The translations under genes and the position numbers were made by a program. 64,000 nt of DNA from Prosthecobacter sp. (GTDB lineage: Bacteria > Verrucomicrobiota > Verrucomicrobiia > Verrucomicrobiales > Verrucomicrobiaceae). Position 1 is the stretch's first letter. Each line of letters opens with the position of its first letter. This document shows, piece by piece, positions 44,832-53,239 of the stretch. The notes beneath the pieces were generated by a model. That model was not told the DNA's origin. It made no database searches and worked only from the letters and a program-made list of their open reading frames with translations. The DNA lies in assembly GCF_034366625.1 (NCBI RefSeq), contig NZ_JAXMIH010000028.1:62001-126000 (forward strand). Reading direction: 5' to 3'.

Positions 44832-46924
44832 CCTGGCAGGTTCCATTGGGCGTGGTGTTCGTGCTGGCGACGAGTTTCGCTCACGCTGGCGGCATGAGCA
44901 TCGAGGAAGGCCGCAAGCTGTGGTCGCTGATTCCACCGAAAGCGATGCAGGATGATCTCGACAGCTTGGTGAGCGTAAAGCTCGCCGAGCAGAAACTCAC
45001 GCCGAATGGCGCTGCCGATCCACGCAGCCTCGTGCGGCGGCTGTACTTCGATCTGACGGGCCTGCCTCCCTCGCCTGAAGAAGCGGCGGCGTTTGAGATG
45101 AAAAACATCGAGCGCGTGGTCGATCAATTGCTCGCCAGCAAGCATTTCGGTGAGCGCTGGGGCCGCCATTGGCTGGATGCGGCGCGGTATGCGGATAGCA
45201 ACGGCCGCGACCGCAATGTGATCTTCTACCATGCATGGCGTTACCGCGATTACGTGATCGACTCGTTCAACGCGGACAAACCGTATGACCAGTTCATTCG
45301 CGAGCAGATCGCCGGAGATTTGATGGCGTCGAAGCATCAGGCGCAGCGCGATGAGATGCTAACCGCCACTGGCTTTCTGGCGCTAGGCGCGAAGTCCTAC
45401 GAGGAATCGAAGCCGGAGATATTTCGGATGGATGTGATCGACGAGCAGATCGAAACGATCAGCCGCAGCGTCCTGGGCCTGTCCGTGGCCTGCGCGCGCT
45501 GTCACGACCACAAGTTTGATCCCATCCCCACGGCGGACTACTATGCGCTGGCTGGCATCCTGCGCAGCACGCAGCCACTTTACGGCTATGGCACGCGTGG
45601 CATCAAGGCGACCGCATTTCATCACACGGAGTGGCATGCTCTGGGTGATGAGGCGAAAAAACTCGCACCTGCCGCGCTGGAGTATTTTCACAAACTGGAT
45701 GCCGAGACGCTGGCGATGCACGAGGCGCGTTCTGCGCGCTACGGTGTTTCCAAACGCATCCCGGAGATGAAACGTCGGCTGGGTGAAGTGAGTGGAGCCG
45801 AGAAGGACAAGCTCGCCGCTGAAATTGCCGAGATGGAGGCCAAGGTGGCCGACTGGAATGTGAAAGTGGATGTGCTGGAGAAAAGCGTGGAAGCCATGAA
45901 GGACGCAGCGCCCCCGCAGCCCGCATGGGCGATGGGTGCGCGTGAGCGCGAAAAGATCGAGAACAGCCGCATTCATATTCGCGGTGAGATCACGAACCTT
46001 GGCGATGCCGTGCCGCGTGGTTTTCTCCAAGTTATCGCCATCAAGGCTGTGTCCGCGCCTGCGCCGAAGCAAAGCGGACGGCTGGAGCTCGCGCAGTGGC
46101 TCACGCATCGTGACAATCCGCTCACAGCACGGGTGATGGTAAACCGCGTGTGGCAGAAGCTCTTTGGCCGCGCGCTCGTGACCACAGTGGATGACTTCGG
46201 TGTGAGTGGCGCGAAGCCCTCGCACCCCGAGCTGCTGGATCATCTGGCGGTGCGCTTCATGGACGGCGGCTGGTCGGTGAAGCGGCTCATCAAAGAAATT
46301 GTTTTATCCAAGACTTACCGCAGATCGTCAGACGCGTCGGACCAGTCTGACAAGTCAGACCCGGACAACATCTATCTCTGGCGCATGACGCCACGCATGA
46401 TCGAGGCCGAGGTGCTGCGCGACTCCATGCTGGCTCTGAGCGGCCAACTCGATCCGTATCCTCCGCAGCGGCAGTTTTTGGATCAATTCAATCCGCAGCG
46501 CGAGGCCGAGTTGCACACCTTCAAGCCCTTCCTCACCGCATCCGCCATCGTGAGCACGCACCGCAGCGTTTATCTACCGGTCATTCGCGGTACGCTTCCA
46601 GAGATCTTCACGCTTTTCAATTTCGCCGCGCCTGAACGTCCCGTGGCACAACGCGATGAGAGCATTCTGCCCGCGCAGTCGCTCTATCTGATGAACAACC
46701 CATGGGTGATCGAACAAGCGCGCCACACGGCAAAACGCCTCCTCTCTGGCAGCAGCGACGACCGCGAGCGCATCCAGCGCCTCTATGCGCTCGCTTTTGC
46801 CCGTGCGCCGACGAGTGAGGAAATGCAGCGCGCGCTGCGTTTTGTCTCCAACGGCCAGGAAACAGCCTGGGCCACGCTTTGCCAGACGGTGATGGCCTCC
46901 GCCGAGTTTCGCATCTTGCCATGA
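44828..46924 (+). CDS. DUF1549-DUF1553 protein without PSCyt1 domain
   Basis: 698 residues with a signal region WQVPLGVVFVLATSFAHAGG. It goes directly into DUF1549 (LVRRLYFDLTGLPPSPEEAA, GERWGRHWLDAARYADSNGR), so the N-terminal cytochrome domain is absent. The internal VACARCHDHKFDPIP still has CxxCH. A helical linker (EKDKLAAEIAEMEAKVADWN) precedes DUF1553 (LTARVMVNRVWQKLFGRAL). The stretch SSDASDQSDKSDPDN in DUF1553 is a translated repeat. It overlaps the ceramidase-like gene and the next DUF1501 gene by 4 bases each, forming a coupled trio. Confidence 0.9.
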   Translation: MTWQVPLGVVFVLATSFAHAGGMSIEEGRKLWSLIPPKAMQDDLDSLVSVKLAEQKLTPNGAADPRSLVRRLYFDLTGLPPSPEEAAAFEMKNIERVVDQLLASKHFGERWGRHWLDAARYADSNGRDRNVIFYHAWRYRDYVIDSFNADKPYDQFIREQIAGDLMASKHQAQRDEMLTATGFLALGAKSYEESKPEIFRMDVIDEQIETISRSVLGLSVACARCHDHKFDPIPTADYYALAGILRSTQPLYGYGTRGIKATAFHHTEWHALGDEAKKLAPAALEYFHKLDAETLAMHEARSARYGVSKRIPEMKRRLGEVSGAEKDKLAAEIAEMEAKVADWNVKVDVLEKSVEAMKDAAPPQPAWAMGAREREKIENSRIHIRGEITNLGDAVPRGFLQVIAIKAVSAPAPKQSGRLELAQWLTHRDNPLTARVMVNRVWQKLFGRALVTTVDDFGVSGAKPSHPELLDHLAVRFMDGGWSVKRLIKEIVLSKTYRRSSDASDQSDKSDPDNIYLWRMTPRMIEAEVLRDSMLALSGQLDPYPPQRQFLDQFNPQREAELHTFKPFLTASAIVSTHRSVYLPVIRGTLPEIFTLFNFAAPERPVAQRDESILPAQSLYLMNNPWVIEQARHTAKRLLSGSSDDRERIQRLYALAFARAPTSEEMQRALRFVSNGQETAWATLCQTVMASAEFRILP
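46325..46362 (+). repeat. In-frame GTCAGAC/GTCTGAC repeat inside a DUF1553 gene
   Basis: GTCAGAC occurs at 46327 and 46354 and its inverse GTCTGAC at 46345; the last two form a 7-bp hairpin with a 2-base loop. It encodes the Ser-Asp rich text SDASDQSDKSD at the same loop that holds repeats in two other family members. Confidence 0.6.
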
Positions 46925-48288
46925 ACACTTCCTTTCTCACTCGTCGTGACATGCTCCGCCACAGTTCGGCGGGTTTTGGCTATCTCGCTTTTGCAGGCAT
47001 GGCTGCCGAAAGCGCGGCGCAGGATGCCGCGGGGCCACTGGCGGTGAAATCGACGCATTTCCCCGCCACCGCAAAGCGCGTGATCTTTCTCTGTATGCGC
47101 GGCGGGCCGTCGCAGATGGAGACCTTTGATCCAAAGCCGGAACTCACCGCGCAGAGTGGCAAAACCGGCCGCAGGTCGAACACGAAGCTGCTGGGGTCGA
47201 AGTGGAAGTTCGCGAAACATGGGCAGAGCGGCATCGACATCGTCGAACTGCTGCCGGAGACGGCGAAGCATGCGGACAAGCTCTGTGTGCTGCGCGGCAT
47301 GAGCACGGACAATGAAAATCATCCACAGGCGCTGGAACAGCTTCACACCGGCAGTTTTCAGTTTGTGCGGCCTTCCATGGGCGCGTGGGCGGTGCATGGA
47401 CTGGGCACCGAGAATGCCAGCCTGCCCGGTTTCATCTCCATCAATCCGCTCACCGCACTCGGCGGCATCCGCTACTATTCCAGCGCCTTTTTACCCGCCG
47501 CGTGCTCCGCCACGATGCTCGGCAATGCCAGCCAGCCCGGCGCGAAGCTCACGCTGAATGACATCAGCAACGCCGGCCTTGGCGCCTCAGCTCAGCGCGA
47601 ACAATTGGACCTTCTTCAAGCCATGAATCGCGACTTGTTCGCGAAGACGCATGACCCACGCGTCGAAGGCCTCATCGAGTCCTACGAACTGGCCTTTCGC
47701 ATGCAGGGTGAATTACCGCGTGTGATGGATCTCAGCGGCGAGAGCGTCGCCACGCTCAAACTCTACGGTGCGGACAAATCGCCCACGGAATCATTCGGCA
47801 AACAATGCCTGCTCGCGCGTCGATTCGCCGAGGCGGGAGTGCGTTTCATCGAGATCAGTCATTCGGAGTGGGATCTGCACGGCTCGCTTTACAGCGGCAT
47901 GATTCGCAACTGCTCGCAGATCGACAAACCCATCGCTGGACTGCTGCAAGACCTTGATCAACGCGGCCTGCTCGATGACACGCTCGTGTTGTGGGGCGGC
48001 GAGTTTGGTCGCACGCCCGATGACGCCAGTCAGGACGGTCGTGGACACAATAACAAAGGCTACAGCATGTGGATGGCCGGTGGCGGCGTGAAAGCCGGCC
48101 ACATCCACGGTGTGACCGACGAACTCGGCTACGAAGCCGTCGATGGTAAAGTCCACATCCACGATCTCCACGCCACCATGCTGCACATGCTCGGACTCGA
48201 TCACGAACATCTCACCTACCGTCACGGTGGCCGCGATTTTCGCCTCACGGATGTGAAAGGGAAGGTCGTGCGCGAGATTTTGGCGTGA
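46921..48288 (+). CDS. DUF1501 family exported protein
   Basis: 455 residues from ATG 46921 (MNTSFLTRRDMLRHSSAGFG), a Tat-type signal; the start overlaps the DUF1549 stop. Motifs: VIFLCMRGGPSQMETFDPKP, LWGGEFGRTPDDASQDGRG, and HLTYRHGGRDFRLTDVKG. The histidine cluster is HNNKGYSMW, where other members have RDHHHTAF-like text, so one usual histidine is replaced. It ends one base before the convergent DUF1549-type gene; the two stops share TGATCA. Confidence 0.9.
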   Translation: MNTSFLTRRDMLRHSSAGFGYLAFAGMAAESAAQDAAGPLAVKSTHFPATAKRVIFLCMRGGPSQMETFDPKPELTAQSGKTGRRSNTKLLGSKWKFAKHGQSGIDIVELLPETAKHADKLCVLRGMSTDNENHPQALEQLHTGSFQFVRPSMGAWAVHGLGTENASLPGFISINPLTALGGIRYYSSAFLPAACSATMLGNASQPGAKLTLNDISNAGLGASAQREQLDLLQAMNRDLFAKTHDPRVEGLIESYELAFRMQGELPRVMDLSGESVATLKLYGADKSPTESFGKQCLLARRFAEAGVRFIEISHSEWDLHGSLYSGMIRNCSQIDKPIAGLLQDLDQRGLLDDTLVLWGGEFGRTPDDASQDGRGHNNKGYSMWMAGGGVKAGHIHGVTDELGYEAVDGKVHIHDLHATMLHMLGLDHEHLTYRHGGRDFRLTDVKGKVVREILA

Positions 48289-50709
48289 TCACTGCACAAA
48301 GATGAACTGCTGTGTATTCAGCAGGCTGAAAACGAGATCTTCGATGCCGGTGAGGCCGCTGGTCTGGGCTTGGAGCCAGGTGTCGCGTTCGGTGGCTGTG
48401 GGCTTGCGGCTGAGAAGTGTCATGTAGATGGCCTCGACCTTTTCATCGGGATAAGGGGCCTTGTTCACGGAGAGCATGAGCTGGCTGTACTTGCTGGTGA
48501 TCTGCGGCAGCAGGCTGCCGTTCATCATGGCGAGCGCCTGCGGCACACTGGCTTCGTGGTTGGCGTTTTCGATGGTCTCGCGGTCACTTTGACCAAACTC
48601 GCGCAGGTAGTGGCCGCGTGGTGCCGGGCTTTGGATTTCAGCGGCGCGGACGGAGTTGCGCTGCTGGTCATCGCGCGCGCGGTAGTAGGCGGGGCGTTCT
48701 TTCTCAGGAATGCCGAAGTAGTCCGCTTCGATGGCGTAAGCAGCGTGGCGCTTCTTCTCGGCGGCCTTTTTCTCCTCGGGCGTGAGCACGACGGGATCAT
48801 AACCGGGGATGCGAATGGTTTGGGAGTTGCCGGACATCATCATCATGCTCTCGCCACCTGCGCTGGAGGTCGTGGTGAGGGAGGCGGTGACGAGCGGCTT
48901 GCCGGTGACTTTGGCAAAAAGGCGCTGCTGAGAGGGGATGAGCACATCGCTAGTGACGATGGCGCGGGCGTCGCGAGTAACGGCGCGGTATTCCTGGCGG
49001 ATCTTCTGGAGTTCCTCACGTGCGGCGACAGCGGCGGCCTTCGCGGGTTCGATTTCGGCACCGACGGCTTTTTTCGCCTTCGCCTCGGCCTGCTGCGATT
49101 TGCGTGTGGCCTCGCCGATTTGAGTTTGGAGTTTGGCGATGGCCTCTTTTTGACCTTTGTAGATGTCCGCGGCCTTTTGCATGCCGGTGAGGACTTCCTC
49201 AGGCTGCATGGTGTTGATGGCATCGACGGATTTTTTTGCCTGGAGCACCAGTTGCTGCGCGGCCTCGCGGGCGAGCGTATTGGGCATGTCGGGATCGGGA
49301 TTGATGAGGGTGATGAAGCTGTCCCACATCTGCTCGGCACTCATGCGTCGCAGCAGCGGTCCGGTGAAGTGATACACGTTGCCCGGCGCGTGCTCCTCGC
49401 GCGTGACCTGGCGCTGGTAGGTCTGGGTGTTGTAGAGCACGGCGAGGAAGGCGCGCATGTCGTAATCGAGATCGCGCATGAGCTTTTCCAGATGCGGCTG
49501 GAGTTCCGGAACCATCGGCGTGGTGGTGTCAAACAACTCGTCGAGCGGTTCGATGAGAGCGAGGCCGAAAGCGCGCTTCCACAGACGGTTCGTGATGACG
49601 GTGGTGAAGCGCGGGTTGTCCTTGCTGGTCATCCAGCGTGCGTAGGCCTGCAATGCGGTCTCACCCGGCTGCGGCGTGCATTCGTGGCCGAACATGGCAG
49701 CGGGCGCCACCTGAGCGCGCGGTTTGGCGTCCGGGTATTGGTAATCTTTGGGCAGCGCGGGTTTGCGCTTCTCATCAAACGTCAGCGCGTTGTCGCGGAC
49801 GTTGTTGCGGGCCTCCAGCATGGCCTCGCGGAAGTAGAAGCTCTCGTCGCGCAGTTTTTTGTCGTGTTCCTGACGGGCAGCGAGCACGACCTTCATCTTG
49901 TCCTTGTACTCGGTCTCCAGCGCGGTGAACTGCTCCGGCGTCATGTCTTTCGTGCGCTTGGGCCGTGGTGGCTCCGGATTGGCGGCCTTGTTGGCAGTGC
50001 GAAGTTCGTTTTGTTTTTCGCCGTAAATCCTGGCCGTGTCACCGAGCACACCGCCGTAGTTCTGGCCCTGCACGCCATAGGTGAAGCCGGCCATCTGGTA
50101 GAACTGCATCTGCGTCCATTTGTCGAAGGGATGGTTGTGGCACTGCGCGCACTCGATGCGCGTGCCGAGGAAGATGCGCACCGTGTTGGCCATGTTGTCG
50201 AGCGGCATGCCCTGGTCGCGGTAGTAGTAGCCAATGGCACCGTTCTCCCACGGCCGGCCCTGCGCGGAGATCATCTCGGCGACCATCTTGTCATAGGGTT
50301 TGTTGGCGCGGAGGCTGTCTTTGATGAAGTTCGCATAGCCGACGCCCGTCGCGCCGTTTTGGTTCATGCGTAGCACATCGGCCCAGTAGTTGAAGGTGTG
50401 CTGCACATGCGCCTCGGTGTTCAACAGCCGCTGAATGAGCCGTGCGCGGCGATCTGGTGCCTTGTCAGCCAAAAATGCCTCCGTTTCCCGCGTGGTGGGG
50501 ATGCGGCCGATGATGTCGAGATGGATGCGCCTCACGAACGTGGCGTCGTCGCTCATGGGGTTGCCCTTGAGCTGATGTTTCGCCCAGTCTTTGGCTAAAA
50601 TCTCATCGATGGCCGTGGCAGCAGCCTTGGTGTCAGGGCTTTTGGCCTGAAGCGCCGTGAGGCTCAGCGACGCTGCGACGAGAAGGCGTGGAAGGGTGAG
50701 CGCGTTCAT
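48289..50709 (-). CDS. Divergent DUF1549-domain exported protein with coiled coil
   Basis: 806 residues from the ATG at 50709, which gives the signal MNALTLPRLLVAASLSLTAL. DUF1549 is recognisable from FVRRIHLDIIGRIPTTRETE, TFNYWADVLRMNQN and IECAQCHNHPFDKWTQMQFY (CxxCH). DUF1553 features are TTVITNRLWKRAFGLALIEP and YDMRAFLAVLYNTQTYQRQV. About residues 490-570 are Lys/Ala/Glu-rich and helical (a probable coiled coil). No PSCyt1 domain is present and no DUF1501 partner lies next to it on this strand. It is divergent from the DUF1592 gene, with 80 bases between their starts. Confidence 0.87.
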   Translation of the reverse strand: MNALTLPRLLVAASLSLTALQAKSPDTKAAATAIDEILAKDWAKHQLKGNPMSDDATFVRRIHLDIIGRIPTTRETEAFLADKAPDRRARLIQRLLNTEAHVQHTFNYWADVLRMNQNGATGVGYANFIKDSLRANKPYDKMVAEMISAQGRPWENGAIGYYYRDQGMPLDNMANTVRIFLGTRIECAQCHNHPFDKWTQMQFYQMAGFTYGVQGQNYGGVLGDTARIYGEKQNELRTANKAANPEPPRPKRTKDMTPEQFTALETEYKDKMKVVLAARQEHDKKLRDESFYFREAMLEARNNVRDNALTFDEKRKPALPKDYQYPDAKPRAQVAPAAMFGHECTPQPGETALQAYARWMTSKDNPRFTTVITNRLWKRAFGLALIEPLDELFDTTTPMVPELQPHLEKLMRDLDYDMRAFLAVLYNTQTYQRQVTREEHAPGNVYHFTGPLLRRMSAEQMWDSFITLINPDPDMPNTLAREAAQQLVLQAKKSVDAINTMQPEEVLTGMQKAADIYKGQKEAIAKLQTQIGEATRKSQQAEAKAKKAVGAEIEPAKAAAVAAREELQKIRQEYRAVTRDARAIVTSDVLIPSQQRLFAKVTGKPLVTASLTTTSSAGGESMMMMSGNSQTIRIPGYDPVVLTPEEKKAAEKKRHAAYAIEADYFGIPEKERPAYYRARDDQQRNSVRAAEIQSPAPRGHYLREFGQSDRETIENANHEASVPQALAMMNGSLLPQITSKYSQLMLSVNKAPYPDEKVEAIYMTLLSRKPTATERDTWLQAQTSGLTGIEDLVFSLLNTQQFIFVQ

Positions 50710-50789
50710 AGTGGCAGTCAGTACGGGCTGCTGCGCGGCCACTTTGCACCGGGATGATGGATTGATGGCGCGGTGAACGTGTTACCCGC

Positions 50790-53117
50790 ATGAAACGCCT
50801 GCTTCTCTTTGTGGTGATCGCTGCGCAGCATCTGCGCGCAGCACCACACGCGGCGTTCTTTGACGCGCACTGCACGAAATGCCACAGCGGCGAGAAGCCG
50901 AAGGGCAAATGGCGGGTGGATGAGCTGTCGGCTGACTTTGCAGATCCAAAAGGACGTGCGCGCTGGGAGAAGGTGCTGGAGCAGATTGAGAGCGGCGACA
51001 TGCCGCCGAAGTCGAAGCCGCGTCCGCCCGAGAATGAGGCGAACGCTTTGACCGACTGGATCAGTGCTCAAGTCAGCGCGGTGACGGCCAAGGAAGGCCG
51101 CGTGGTGCTGCGGCGGCTGAATCGCACAGAGTATGAGAACACGGTGAATGATCTCCTCGGCACGTCGGCGAAGCTGCAGACGATGCTGCCGCTGGATACT
51201 TCGGCGAATGGTTTTGATAATGTCGGCGATGCGCTGCACACCTCTTCATTCCTGATGGATCAGTATCTCATCGCGGCGGAGGCAGCGCTGGATCAGGCGA
51301 TCACGAATCGTCCGAAGCCGCCGAAGCTGGAGCAGAAGCGCGTTGGATTGGAGGCGGCGTATCAGGTGAAGGCCAACTCCGAGAAGGTCTTTCGCAAACA
51401 GGAACAGCGCGTGGTGATGTTCTCGTCGTCGCAGTGGGTGGCTGCGACACTGTTTTATATCGCCGAGCGCGGCACGTATCGTTTCCGCATGTCGGTGTCC
51501 GGCGTGCAGAGCGAGGGCAAGCCGGTGACCTTCAGCGTGAAAAGCGGCGGTGGTGGCATGGCGGGGCCAAAGGCGCGTCTGGTCGGCTATTATGACGCTC
51601 CGGCGGACAAGCCGCGAATCATTGAGTTCACTGATCAGATGGAACCGAAGACCTCGATCACGATTTTGCCGTATGATCTGCCCAATGCGCAAACGGTGGG
51701 CAAAGTTGGTGCCGAGGCATGGGACGGGCCTGGAGTGGCCATCGACTGGGTGGAAATGGAAGGACCACTCAATGAAACCTGGCCGCCGGAAAGTCACCGC
51801 AGGCTGTTTGGTGACATGCAGCAGGGCAAATCGCCGATCTACAATCAAAGCGACCGCGTGGAGGTCATCTCGGACGCGCCGATGGCCGATGCGGATCGTA
51901 TCCTGCGGAAGTTCGCCCGCCGCGCGTTCCGGCGTGCGGTCACGGATGCGGACATGAAGCCGTATCTCAATCTCGTGGCCGCGAAACTGGCCGAGCCGCA
52001 GTCGTTTGAGAAAGCCATCCGCGTCGGGCTCAGCGCCATCATGATCGCGCCGGAGTTTTTGTTTCTGCGTGAAGCACCGGGCAAGCTGGATGCTCCCGCA
52101 CTCGCCAGCAGGCTCTCCTATTTCATCTGGAGCAGCACGCCGGATGAAGAACTGCTCACGCTGGCGGAGCAAGGCAAGCTCAGCGATCCCGCGACGCTGC
52201 ACGCGCAAGTCGAGCGCCTGTTGAAAAGCTCGAAAGCCGCCGCCTTCACCACGAACTTCACCGGCCAGTGGCTCAATCTGCGCGAACTCGACTTCACCAT
52301 GCCGAACCACATCGTGTATCCGCATTTCGACGAGATGCTGCGTGCGTCGATGCAACGTGAGACGGAGCTGTTCTTCGACGAAGTGATCAAAGACGACCTC
52401 AGCATCGCCAATTTCATCGCATCCGACTTCACCATGCTCAATGGCCGCCTCGCGAAGCACTACGGCATCGACGGCGTGAGCGGCTGGGAGTTTCAGAAGG
52501 TGAAACTCGCACCGGAAAGTCATCGCGGCGGCCTGCTGACGATGGCGAGCGTGCTGAAGGTCACCGCGAACGGCACCAGCACTTCGCCGGTGATTCGCGG
52601 CGCATGGGTGCTGGACCGCATCCTGGGCACACCGCCCAAACCGCCGCCAGAAAACGTCTCCGCGCTCGAACCCGACACGCGCGGCACCACCACGATCCGC
52701 GAGCAGCTCGCGAAGCATCGTCAGGTCGAATCCTGCGCGAGCTGCCATGTCGAAATCGATCCACCGGGCTTCGCGCTGGAGAGTTTCGATGTCATCGGCG
52801 GCTACCGCGAAAAATACGTGCTTGATGGCCGTCCCGCGAACTTCCGCACCGGCAAACCGGTCGATCCCGCCGACGTGCTGCCCGATGGCCGCGCCTTCAA
52901 GAACATCGACGAGTTCAAACAACTGCTGCTCGCCGACACAGATCGAATCGCCCGCGCCCTGACCACCAAACTCATCACCTACGCAACCGGCGGTCCGCCC
53001 CAGCGCATCGACCATGCGAAGATCGACGCCATCGTCGCGAAGGCCAAAACGAAGAATCTCGGCTTCCGCACGCTGATCCACGAGATCGTGGCGAGTGAGT
53101 TGTTTCAGAGGAAGTGA
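50790..53117 (+). CDS. DUF1592-family exported cytochrome-like protein
   Basis: 775 residues with signal MKRLLLFVVIAAQHLRAA. The N-terminal cytochrome-like part has C28TKC31H32. The domains follow the usual order for this family: DUF1587 (LRRLNRTEYENTVNDLLG), a beta-rich carbohydrate-binding-like middle, DUF1595 (LRKFARRAFRRAVTDADM), DUF1592 (RLSYFIWSSTPDEELLTLA), DUF1588 (ASVLKVTANGTSTSPVIRG, with ESCASCHVEIDPPGF as a second CxxCH) and DUF1585 at the end. The usual partner, DUF1552, is not adjacent but lies at 58815, beyond inserted material. A diverged copy of the last 87 bases is found at 55011-55097. Confidence 0.92.
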   Translation: MKRLLLFVVIAAQHLRAAPHAAFFDAHCTKCHSGEKPKGKWRVDELSADFADPKGRARWEKVLEQIESGDMPPKSKPRPPENEANALTDWISAQVSAVTAKEGRVVLRRLNRTEYENTVNDLLGTSAKLQTMLPLDTSANGFDNVGDALHTSSFLMDQYLIAAEAALDQAITNRPKPPKLEQKRVGLEAAYQVKANSEKVFRKQEQRVVMFSSSQWVAATLFYIAERGTYRFRMSVSGVQSEGKPVTFSVKSGGGGMAGPKARLVGYYDAPADKPRIIEFTDQMEPKTSITILPYDLPNAQTVGKVGAEAWDGPGVAIDWVEMEGPLNETWPPESHRRLFGDMQQGKSPIYNQSDRVEVISDAPMADADRILRKFARRAFRRAVTDADMKPYLNLVAAKLAEPQSFEKAIRVGLSAIMIAPEFLFLREAPGKLDAPALASRLSYFIWSSTPDEELLTLAEQGKLSDPATLHAQVERLLKSSKAAAFTTNFTGQWLNLRELDFTMPNHIVYPHFDEMLRASMQRETELFFDEVIKDDLSIANFIASDFTMLNGRLAKHYGIDGVSGWEFQKVKLAPESHRGGLLTMASVLKVTANGTSTSPVIRGAWVLDRILGTPPKPPPENVSALEPDTRGTTTIREQLAKHRQVESCASCHVEIDPPGFALESFDVIGGYREKYVLDGRPANFRTGKPVDPADVLPDGRAFKNIDEFKQLLLADTDRIARALTTKLITYATGGPPQRIDHAKIDAIVAKAKTKNLGFRTLIHEIVASELFQRK

Positions 53118-53133
53118 CCCGTTTGCTTGCTCG

Positions 53134-53239
53134 GCTCAACGTCTAAGCTGTGCCGACCGCCGGGGCGGGGGTGAGCAAAGAGACGGGATGGCGGGTTGGA
53201 GTTACGGAAAGCAGGGCCGACACAACAGCCCCGTTAGTT
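53134..53239 (-). other. Candidate integron attC site 1
   Basis: On the minus strand the site ends in R' GTTGAGC (fits GTTRRRY), preceded by CAGCTTAGAC, which is typical of attC 3' ends. The L'' and L' arms (53214-53230 and 53143-53158) pair over 12 positions on the minus strand, three of them G-T. The R'' box AACTAAC contains the stop codon of the preceding gene, as is common in cassettes. No covariance-model search was possible. Confidence 0.5.

Noticed and set aside
48370..50373. 667-residue open frame on the plus strand opposite the divergent DUF1549 gene
   Set aside because: Antisense shadow; leucine/glycine-rich low-complexity text, no signal or family motif, and the opposing frame has clear motifs.
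51246..53081. 611-residue minus-strand frame opposite DUF1592
   Set aside because: Antisense to a gene with several recognisable domains; no independent evidence of coding.
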